Shown here: piece after piece, positions 51,399 to 61,777 of the stretch
Layout of the letters: the number at the start of each line of letters is the position of its first letter
How positions within the stretch are numbered: the first letter of the stretch is position 1
Assembly (NCBI GenBank): GCA_019914945.1
Contig: CM034099.1
Location: 10,243,001-10,307,000, forward strand
Direction of reading: 5' to 3'
Length of the DNA stretch: 64,000 nt
From: Typha latifolia
Taxonomy: Eukaryota; Streptophyta; Magnoliopsida; Poales; Typhaceae
Program-made: the position numbers and the translations under genes
The notes under the pieces: generated by a model
The model's database searches: none
Told to the model about the DNA's origin: nothing
What the model saw: only the letters and a program-made list of their open reading frames with translations

Positions 51399-52230
51399 TG
51401 ATAAAATCTCCCCTCGAAAAGGTTTGATCCGTCTCGCAACCTATTCTGAACAGAAATTTGCACGAAACTTTTGAGAGATTTTCCGATGGATCTAACTGTT
51501 GGATCGACGTGAAACTGTGATATGGTGTAGCCCTCAAAAACAGCTTTCCAACAAATCTGGTTTCATGCAAATTACTTGCTAGATTGAAATATATATTCGG
51601 AATAGTAAACGAAGGTCAGAGGGTGATTCAACCCGATTAATCGAGACCGTATCTACTTGGATTGGCCAACACCTTGTTGCCCTTGATGATGACTGTTTTT
51701 GGTGCAAATTTGACTTGCTCTTTAATGGAGGTTAGTGAATATAGGTTGAAGGAGAAGTAGAGAAAGAGAAAAGAGAGGCTAGAAGCTAGAAAAAACTGAA
51801 CCAGCAATGGTGGCAAGGTTGGCAAGGAAGGAGGTGGAGGAGATGAGGTCGGTGGTCAAGAGATAGAGGTAGAGGCGACAAAGCAATCCAATAATGAGAT
51901 AATGATGAAATTCGGGTTTCCTCCACATATTTATAGAGGCCAACCCTAGACCAACCTAGATAACGACTCGATCAACCAGTATGACTTGACTAACACGAGT
52001 CAAACTCCGGTTCACAATACATCTTATGATTTAACTAAAACAATTAATCGACTTGGCTAGAATCAATTAACAAATTAACAAGTTTAGTCCATATTTAACG
52101 GGTTCTTGAGTTCATGGCTCAACTAACGAGGCAACTGCTAAAAAGAATGTAAATAAATAATTAGATAAATAAGCTCAACCCTATAAGCCCAATGTGCCGT
52201 GAATGGATTCAATCCGACCGAGTCGTATCA
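51399..52230 (-). repeat. LTR of a minus-strand gypsy element (3' LTR)
   Basis: Minus-strand start TGATACGACTCGGTCGG at 52230; the other end is near TGATAAAATCTCCCC at 51399 on the plus strand. It shares GGATCGACGTGAAACTGTG and CAGCTTTCCAACAAATC with the 47566 family, so it is a cousin of it. It follows the pol remnant directly. Confidence 0.75.
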
Positions 52231-52690
52231 CTCCACCACGCTTCTATTCATCTTGACCTTAAGTTGTCAAATCTGGATAGCAATCCATAAAGTCAAATTC
52301 GAGCATCCAAGTCACCGTGTCCACGGTGCGCCTACACCACTCCACCAAAATCTCAGTCACCAACCTATCCTGGACTCGAGTGCGTTGCCTGGCTAGGATC
52401 CTAGCTGGAATAGGGGTATTTAGTTCAGATGGCTCGACTGGATTATTTGGTGGAGTCGTATCACTCCACCACGCTTCTATTCATCTTGGCCTTAAGTTGT
52501 CAAATCTGGATAGTAGTCCATAAAGTCAAATTCGAGTATCTAAGTCACCACGCCCATGGTGCGCCTACACCACTCCACCAAAACCTCAGTCACCAACCTG
52601 TCCTGGACTCGAGTGTGTTGCCTGGCTAGGATCCTAGCTGGAATAGGGGTATTTGGTTCAGATGGCTCGATTGGATTATTCTCTATCTGC
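52221..52690 (-). pseudogene. gypsy pol C-terminus, duplicated (period 233 bp)
   Basis: AGTCGTATCACTCCACC at 52221 recurs at 52454. The minus-strand frames read like the end of gypsy Pol: LVTEVLVEWCRR and LEFDFMDYYPDLTT in both copies, with stops. The duplication includes the pol end and the LTR start. Confidence 0.75.
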
Positions 52691-52829
52691 TCCGGTGGAA
52701 CGGGTCCAATAGGCTCGGCGGGAGGAACTCGAGTTTAAGGCGATGGATGACCTGGTGGATTCGTGCCTCCTAGGGTAGGTCAATATGCCACAGGCCCAGC
52801 CTCCTGCATCAAAACAATCACAATGCCGA

Positions 52830-53600
52830 CTCTCAATGCATAGCACTCGATGGTGAACGGTTTGATGAAATCAGCATCATAGCTTTCTTCATGGCTTCAA
52901 ATGCAGCTCTTGCCGTGTCCATCCATGTGAATGCACCCTTTCGCACCATGGCTGTGAAAGGTGCCACAATCTTGCCATAGTTCGCCACGAATCGACGGTA
53001 GTAGTCGGTTAAGCTGAGAAAACTGCCTAGCTCCTTTGTTGCCTTGGGTAGCAACAACTCTACCATACTTTAGATCTTCTTAGGGTCGGCTTCTACACCA
53101 TCTTTAGATATAATATGGCCTAAGTAGTCGACCCTTTTATGCCCTAGAGTCCTTGGCCTTCAAGTGGTATTGCCGCAACAAGCCAAGAACCATTCAAAGA
53201 TGGTCCAAGTGCTTCTCCCATGTGCAATTGTAAACCAAGAAATCATCAAAGAATATCAGCACATATTGCCTCAAACAAGGCCTAAAAACATCATTCGTTA
53301 TGCACTGAAAAGTGGCCGAAGCATTCGTAAGACCAAAAGGGAATAAGGAGAAACTCATAGTGCTCGTTGTTAGTTCGAAATGCTATCGTGTGCACATCGG
53401 ACAATTCCACTCTTATTTGATGGTACCCTGTCCTTAAGTCAAGCATTGAAAAGTAGCATGCATCTGCCAATTCATCCAACAACTTTTCAATCACCGGTAT
53501 GGGGTATTGTCCTTTGACTATATGACCCCGCCCGACGAGCACGTCTCCGCCAATGCGCACGATAGGACGGGCAAGGTTCATCACGTAGACATACACCTAT
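52830..53600 (-). pseudogene. gypsy RT and start of RNase H, minus strand
   Basis: [40 protein letters not shown] and [11 protein letters not shown] open the RT palm. After a shift come a DDFLVY catalytic motif and, lower down, SLTDYYRRFVANYGKIVAPF and GAFTWMDTARAAFEAMKKA. It is cut at about 53600 on its 5' side, and RNase H is incomplete. Confidence 0.88.
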
Positions 53601-56585
53601 GTGCACATAATCTATCTCAAGATAAATCATGCTATCATCCAAATAAATATGTTAACATATCAATATCTAAATCCACAAAAAATTATTCTAGATTACTAGA
53701 TAATCTAGTAAGACCCACATAGGTCACAACTAACCATCAAGATACATCAAATACAACTAATACCATACCGTCCAACCTGTTCAATATTTACTATTATATA
53801 AAAAAAACTCAGTCAAATACAATAAAGTACAAGAATATACATTGGTACATCTCAATTTTTAAATAAGCTAACTTCTATACTATCTTACATCTAGCTCACC
53901 TCATATTTACTCTAAATATGTCTCTTTATGATATCTCAAATCATATCAAGTGCCTCATATTTGAGAAGGTTAGAAAAGACAAAAGAGAGTCATGAGTTAA
54001 AAGCTCAGTGGATAGATCTTACCCCGAATCAATGATGTCAAACATAGAATAAATCATATACCAGATAATATAAATCAAAAAGGAGCATCATGTCATGAAT
54101 AAGTATAAACATGTATCCTCAATAATATATAACTGTATAGTATATAATTCTTGATAATGTATAAATAAATCTCTAATCATGCCATCATCATAATTCTCTC
54201 AAATATGACACAAATGATATATGCCGACAGTAATCATGCAATATTATCAAATGTAACCATAGATAATGCATGATGATCACTCAATAATTAAGTACATTAG
54301 ATAATAATATAATCATATGCATTTCTTAATATCTCAGTCATTAATGTCAACTTTGAATAACATCATCATACTTAACCACTGTGCACAGTCAATATCCGGT
54401 ATTCGATCTCATTATCATGCCTAAAGGCTCAAAGCATACCCTGTCATCCACTAAGGATATCTCAGTCACAATCATACCCTGCCATTTGTAAAGAGTATAT
54501 CAATATCCATCCAAACCGGATAACTTTTCTAGCTGATAGAAACAATGTGAGCATAACTCGCCACATATGTCTAGGATATCTGTAAATAGTATATTAATAT
54601 CCATCCAAACCGGATAACTTTTCTAGTTGATAGAAACAATGTGAGCATAACTCACCACATATGTCCTAGCAAACAGCATATATCTAAATATCTGCTATGT
54701 ATACAAACTAATGACCTCGAACATAAAGCCACAGGATCGCAAATATATCGAGTAGTAAATCATCCACCAAGTATGTCCTAAGCCTCGCGCCCACTCATGT
54801 ATCCTCATGCTGTTTATCAACTATCCTACCAATTAAATTTTATGCTTTCCTTTTGATAAATCATATGTATTTATCTAGTACTATAACAGATTATGCAACT
54901 TAGGAATTTAGATAGTGAGGAAGTTAAAAAGAATATGATGCAATACAATTTCCAATTATATATTTAACACATGCATAATCATGCTAGAGATCATCTCGAC
55001 ATAAAGACATAATAATATAATCATCTCCAATCATCTCTACATATCATCAGCATATTTATATCCATAAAGACATAATAATTGAGTGAATGATAAAATATGC
55101 TCAATTGTAATCATCTCTATATTAGATCATATAATTATACTGGAGGCTAAAACAGAATACGTATACATATGTAATATATCCTAATATGAAAAAAAACTCT
55201 CTATGAAATAAGATTACTCACAATCTGATTAGAAGATACAAAATACATATCTCTCACATCAGTCAACCGAGTGTCAACTCATCGATATCATTGTCTACGA
55301 GATCTCAAAAAAGGGGTTCGAAATCTAAAAATGTTTAGGTAATATAAAGTTAGTCGTTTATCCAATTATAATCCATTCGAGTAAAATATGATAGTTTATT
55401 AAATTTAAAATTATTTACATTCACATGATAATTGTGATAATATTAATGTGCTATTGGCCATATATATGATTTATAAAAATATAATTATAAATATAATCTT
55501 ATTAATAACTATTTTGTGATTCTTACTCTTGTTTAATTAATCATTAGTTATATGTAAAATAGTCATTATTCTATTAAAAAATATGTAAGCTTAGTATTTC
55601 AATAAGATGCTAAAAATAATTATATAAAATATAAATATAAATATAAGATCATTATCATTAAAACTATATGTATTAATCTAATAAACAATAGCTAAACCAT
55701 AGATACATTTATATTTATAATTATATTTAATAAATTATTATACTAAAAATAGTTAATAATTATACTAGTGAGTGTAAATTATCAAAATAATTAATATCTA
55801 AATAAACTAGTTTACCTTAACTTTAGAAAATATATAACATAATTGACAGAAAATTATAAAAAAAAAGAAGAAACCTTTTGCTACAGTGTTGGGCTCGGTC
55901 AGCGCTGTCTGCTGCAGTGTTGGGCCAAGCCCAATAGTATAGCAGTAGGGGAAAAAGAACCAAGGAAGAAGAAAAGGAGGGAAAGAAGAAGAAAAGAAGA
56001 AGAAAAGAAGAAGAAGAAGAAAGGGAGGAGCCGAGAAGGGAGGGCTCGGCCGTTGCTGGCTAGCCAATGACAGGCCTCTTGTCAACGACTCAGTTCAGCA
56101 AACCCGAGAGAAAAAGAGGAAGAGAGAGGAGAGAGAGAAGATAGGAGAGAGAGGAGAGAGAAGAAAGAGGAAAGAAGAGGAGGCTTACCTTGTGGCGGCG
56201 ACGATGATGACAATGATAGCAGCAGGGCAGCATTGGCAAGAAGAAGAGAGTTTAAGAGAGATATATAGAGAGTGACGGAGAGAGGATAGGGTGTTAGTAT
56301 TGTGGCAGCGACAAACCCACCATGATCAACTGGCTTGGCCTGATTGGCTGGGTCGGCGGCTAAGGGGGCGTGGCACCCTTAGTGCATGCCAACACGAGCT
56401 TGGCACGAGGCCAGTTGTGGCGGGCCACATCGTGCCATACAATTAGTGTTTTTTTTTCTTTTTCTTCTCTTTTTTTAATTTTATTTATATATATTATTAT
56501 CTTATTTCATTATAATTATTATTAGTAATACTACTACTACTATTTTATTATTATTTTTTTAATTTTTAGGTTTGAGTTTATTACA
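53601..56585 (-). repeat. AT-rich LTR-like block with a 94-bp tandem repeat
   Basis: CCATCCAAACCGGATAACTT at 54507 recurs at 54601. The minus strand has GGTAAGATCTATCCACTGAG near 54025, like the CACTGAGCT block of the gypsy LTRs. A GA-rich tract and GCTACAGTGTTGGGC near 55875 resemble LTR leaders. The right end reads TGTAATAAACTC on the minus strand (56585). No target duplication found, so the boundaries are tentative. Confidence 0.5.
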
Positions 56586-56629
56586 TTAACGGTGATAATG
56601 TTGAGCGCTCAGTAATCCACGCAAAATCG

Positions 56630-59600
56630 CCACAAACTAACCTTCTTTTGCATGAGCAAGACCGATGAAGAATATGTGTTTTGACTTGGTCTTATGACTT
56701 TGTTGGACAAAAAATATTTGGCTAAAAGATAAAGAAATGCAACAATTTGCACTCACATGTCCTTGGAAGTTAGAAAACAGATATTAGCTCATCTAATTGG
56801 TAAAAAGAAGGATTTAATCTACACAATAGAGAGAAAGTCAATGATTCATGAAGAATTGATGTATAATCCTATATACATTAATGATGACTCATCTAATTAG
56901 CAAAAAGAAGAATAAACAATCTACACAATAGAGAGAGAGTCAATGGTTCATGAAGAATTGATTTATAATCCTATATACATTAATAATGATAGTAGTGAGC
57001 AGAGTTGAGAGAATGATGAATGAGGAGGGCAATAAAAGAGAGAAAGAAAAGATGAGAAAAAACAGTGGTGGTAACTTTCAGATATCTAGATTAGTTCATA
57101 TACAGAGAAAAATAGAATATAAGGGCAGTAGTTCTACCTTTAAGACTCCTGGTGACCTATGGATACATATCTACAAGACAGCTCTCAAAAGAATTAAAAT
57201 GCAAAAAAACACATCGTAGGGATATCTCTAAATTTTTCTTCTACAACCATATTCTTTTCAATATAGTTGATAGTCTTTATTATCACACTATGGTGGATGC
57301 TATACAATTAGTAGGGCATGATGTTCCGTCTCCTAATTTAAATGATATTGCTACTAAATATCTTGACTTAAAGGTATATGAATTTGGTTGTACACCGATG
57401 TGTGATAGGTGGAGTACACAAAATAAAAGAAATATAATTAATTTCTAAGTGTACTCGAATATGAGAACAATATTTCTGAAGTCTGTGGATGCTACTGCTT
57501 ATTTAAAAAATGCAGATTATATTTGTCAGTTGATAGATGAGGTGGTATAAAAAATAGGTGAAAAAAGAGTAGTCTATGTAGTTATTTATAATTGGGCCAA
57601 TTATAAAGCTGTTGGAACTTTACTTATGATAAAAATACTTCATTTACATTAGACGTCATTTGCTACACATTATATTGATCTAATGTTAAAGGATATTGCA
57701 AAAGAGCCTAAAATTGGCATATCATACATGAAGGTTAGAGGTTGATAAATTTTATATATAACTATGGTTGGATTTTAAATTTACTTAGGCAGATGACTAG
57801 TGGTAAGAAGATCAACAGAACCAGCATCACTAGATTTGCCACTCATTTTTTAACCTTGGAAAGCATCATGTACTACAAGGATGATATTATGCAGATGTTT
57901 ATATCACAGGAGTGGTCTATAAAAATTAAAAATATGAAACTTAATAATAAAACTTTAGGTGAAACTTTGAAGAATCTGACTCTTAGAAATACATTTTGGG
58001 ATGAAAGTACAATTACCACCACAGTATTTGAGCCTCTTTTCAAAATACTACAACTTATAGACAGTGATGACAAGTTTGAGATGGGTTTTTTATATGAGGC
58101 AATGGACATAGCAAAAGAATAAATCCAAAAATATATAGGCTAGGAAGTGGTGGAAGATGATTGATTCCTGATGAAACAGACAACTATATTAAGATATACA
58201 CGCTGCTAATAAGCATGTTTTTAAGTTTTGATTTACTAATTTACTTTTATTTATGAATATTAGAAAATTTGAATACTTACAAATTTTAAATTTTAGGGTA
58301 TTTTCTTAATCCAAGATTTCAATTCTCTACAAATGTCAATAATGATAGTGAAATCTTGTTGGAAAATTCATAGACAAATCCTTTGCAATAAAGAAATGAG
58401 TTATGATTCAATTAAATAATTTTATTATTATTTGTTTCAAATTTTAACTTTCAATATAATTAGTTTCTTATTAAATGTATGCAATAATATATTTCTAATT
58501 TCATATGGAGAGATTGATTGAGAGCTGGGTAATTCAGTACTACTAAAGTTGCTACAGCTATATCTCATAACACTCCAGCTAAATAATGATCTATCTACGA
58601 AAGGGATGAGACACCAAATTTGACACTAATAGCAAAGAAGATTTTTAAGTGTGACTTCATTATAGTGTGAAAGAAATTGAACTAATTTCTTCTTAATCCA
58701 CACTTGACACGCAACCGATTGATAATGGAAAGATTGGATAAGAGTTTTTGTCATTATAATATGAAATTGAGGGAGATAGATTTAAAAAGAGGCAAAAAAT
58801 GAACAACTCATTGATTTAAATCATATTTTTGATGAAAGATAACATATTGACTCTATGGATAAGAGAAATAAATGACAGATTATTAAATGATAAAAATAAC
58901 TCATTATTAGATGAGATTGGGGGAGACCATAACGAGAGTAGAGGCTAGTACGAGTCGTTTAGTAGTGAGAGATAGTATACTCACTAGTACTAGTCATAAT
59001 CCTAATGATACATCTAGTGGTGAGATCGTCCCATCTACATTTGCTGAGAAAAAGTCAAGGATGCATAAGGATTGGAGACAGAGAAACTAAGGATATATAT
59101 ACATATCAGCAACGATGTCATGAGAATGTTGTTTCCTATGATATGGTGCATCGAGTATTTATTATTTAGAGACATCACAAGATCCATATACTAGTTTTTT
59201 ATCCTTAGTATTCTCAGTATTCTCAGACACAAGATCCATATGCTGGTTATTATCCAACTCATTGATTTAATATGACTTGTATGATGGAATCACTTTCTGG
59301 AGCATTAGATCATAAGCATTATTATTTACAAACTTATAGTGATTACGATAATGAAAACCATAAAAATTTTACGAGAACCAGCTTGGTATTCATCAAAATT
59401 TTAAATTTTGAGTAAGTTAATACATTTTTTAAGTTTTTAGGCTTCATATGTGAGTAATTTTTATTTTCTAATTTTCGTGTCATTTTTTCTGAATTTTTTG
59501 AAATTATTCTGCATTTATAAAGAATATTCAAAATTTTATATAATTAAAAAATAATCCGATCCGATAAGAACGGCCAATACTTATCATTTTTCTGGACGAC

Positions 59601-59631
59601 CGATACTAGTCCCGATACTAGGAGAACCTTG
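56630..59631 (+). mobile_element. degenerate hAT transposon, copy B
   Basis: Parallels the better copy at 61778. BED-region remains (56640-56990) contain a 100-bp tandem duplication (56788 and 56888). DUF659: FFYNHILFNIVDSLYYHTMV and NDIATKYLDLK, then a deletion of about 50 bp relative to copy A, then DRWSTQNKRNIINF. DDE-side: FIYNYGWILNLLRQMTSG, TRFATHFLTLESIMYYKDD, FEPLFKILQLIDSDDKFEM. A C-terminal region follows to 59100. The right end GGAGAACCTTGG near 59625 looks like a hAT terminus. Many stops. Confidence 0.88.
57742..58122 (+). pseudogene. hAT copy B, central transposase segment
   Basis: A 126-codon open stretch equivalent to 62950-63340 of copy A, ending FLYEAMDIAKE. It is the longest open piece in copy B. 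The flanking frames are broken. Confidence 0.85.
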
Positions 59632-59639
59632 GGTGATTA

Positions 59640-59995
59640 TTATCTTCTTAGACACAAGTCGCACAATAAGATTAATATAATATGACTAGTATATAGAATC
59701 ACTTTTTGGATAATCAAGTTATAGGCATCATTATTTACAAACACATAGTAATTATAATGATGAAGACCACAAAAATTTACGAGAGCCAATTCGGTATTCA
59801 TATGCGAGTAAACTTTATTTTTTTATTTTCTTGTCATTTTTTCTAAATTTTTAGAAAATTTTCTATATTTTTAAATAATATTTAGAATTTTACGTAATTC
59901 AAAAATAAGTCTAATCTGATACGGCTAACACGTATCGTTTTTTTGGATAGCCAATATCGATTCCGATCCTTATACTCGGAACCTTAGTATTAACT
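59640..59995 (+). repeat. extra copy of the hAT 3' end
   Basis: Repeats 59280-59631 in direct orientation with changes: AATCACTTTTTGGATAATCA, ATTTACGAGAGCCAATTCGG, and an end GGAACCTTAG. Confidence 0.75.
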
Positions 59996-59999
59996 TACT

Positions 60000-60990
60000 C
60001 AAAAGTTAAAACTTTGATGTTTACCAAGTTGGCTATTATAAATTCTTGTGGATTTTATTATTATAATCATCATAAATTCATAAATAATAATATCTAGAAT
60101 TTGGTGCTCCAGAAAATGATTGCATCATACTATCTATATTATATGGATCTTGTTATGCCTGAGAAAAATAATAATCACTATAGATTTTGTGTCTGAGGAT
60201 ACTAAGGACAACAACTAGCATATGGATCTTGTAATGACTTCAAACAATAAATACTCGATGCACCATAATCATATGGAACAACCAACACCTTCATGATGAC
60301 ATCGTTGATATTATATCATTTGTTTCTTCGTCTTCAATTCCTATGTCTTCTCTACTTCCCTTAGCAAATGTAGAATGGCGGTCTCACTACTAAGTATATC
60401 ATCAAGATTATTAGAGTTATCACTAATATTGGTAGGTGTATTATCTCTCACTACCAAACAATTAGTACCAATCTTTATCCTCATTATGGTCTCCCTCAAT
60501 ACCTTATGTAACCATAGGTTATCTTTTTCATCAAATAATCCGTTCTCCACTTCTCTAATCCATAGAGTCAAACAGTTTTATTTATCAATAACATGATTTA
60601 AATAAATTAGCTATTCATTTTCTGCCTTCCTTCTTAATTTTCTCCCCAATCTCATATTATAATGACATAAAACTAACTTCTTCAATCTTTTCATTATTGA
60701 TCGGTTGCGTGTTTTAGTGTGGATTAAGAAGAAAATAATCTAATTTTTTTCACACTATTATGAAGGCACAGTTTGACATTAAAATGTTCTTTGCTATTTG
60801 GGTCAAATTTAGTGCCTTCCGAATTCATAAATAGGCTAATCTCTAATCTTTCTATTGTCAATCGGTTGCGTGTTTTAGTGTGGATTAAGAAGAAAATAAT
60901 CCAATTTTTTTCACACTATAATGAAGGCATAGTTTGACTTCAAATGTTTTTTGCTATTCAAGTCAAATTTAGTGCCTTCTCCATCTATAA
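60000..60990 (-). pseudogene. hAT C-terminal fragments, minus strand, with internal duplication
   Basis: Minus-strand frames give LWIREVENGLFDEKDNLW and TNCLVVRDNTPTNISDNSNN, equivalent to 58850-59010 of copy B, and a hAT dimerisation segment with FFLLNPH. The segment GATCGGTTGCGTGTTTTAGT at about 60700 recurs near 60860. It faces copy B tail to tail. Confidence 0.75.
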
Positions 60991-61020
60991 ATAGGCCAAC
61001 ATTCAGTTTGAAGTCTTATC

Positions 61021-61777
61021 ATATTAGATTTCGGCTGGGGTTTCGGCCGTTTCGGTCGGGATCGGCCGTTTCGGCCGATCCCGACCGAAACAGGTGGGAA
61101 CGGGTCGGATCCGACCCGGGGGACATCAATAATTGATGTCCCCATCCCCCACCTACCTCTCTCCCTTTTCTCTCTCTCTCTTTCACTCTTTTCCTCTCTT
61201 TTCCTCTCTTTCTCTCTTTTCTTTCTTTCTTTCTTTCTCTCTTTCTCATGAATCTCTTACTCTCTTTCTCACCGGCGACTGAGTAGTGAGTAGATCTCCG
61301 TCTCTCCGATGACCTTGACCTCCGACGACGTTCTCCGACAACCTCGATCTCCGGCGACCTTCAGTAAGTTTTTTTTTCAGTTTTTTTTTTCCATTGTATA
61401 GCAGTTTGGCAAAGTGCGGCAAAGAAGCTTCTTCCGCGCGCATGCTTGCCGCACATGCTTGCTTCTTCTGCTGCGCATGCTTGCTTGCCGCTTGCCGCAA
61501 AGTGCTGCTCACTGCTGCTGTGAGCCGCAAAGAGTCTTCTTTGCAACAGAGACTTCTCTGCCCGGCCAAAGCGCAGATGAGACTGCTGCTCGCTTCTCGG
61601 CAAGACAAGAAGCGAAGCAACAAGCGGCTTCTCTGGCGCAATGCAAGCGGCTTCTGCGCTACGGCGGCACACTGGGTGCTTTATTCAATTATGCCTCATA
61701 AATTTTAAATTATTTTATATTTTATTTTGATTTTTGTTTATGTTTTTTAGTTACAGTCTTGCAGAGCTAAAATATCA
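61021..61777 (+). promoter_or_regulatory. hAT copy A 5' region with palindromes and a GC-rich leader
   Basis: Three perfect palindromes in succession (61049-61091, 61101-61118, 61119-61143), a CT-rich tract (61150-61260), and a GC-rich stretch built of GCTTGCCGCA-like words (61400-61690). The transposase ATG is at 61778. A GTTTTTTAGTTACAGTC just before it could be a splice acceptor. Confidence 0.7.
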
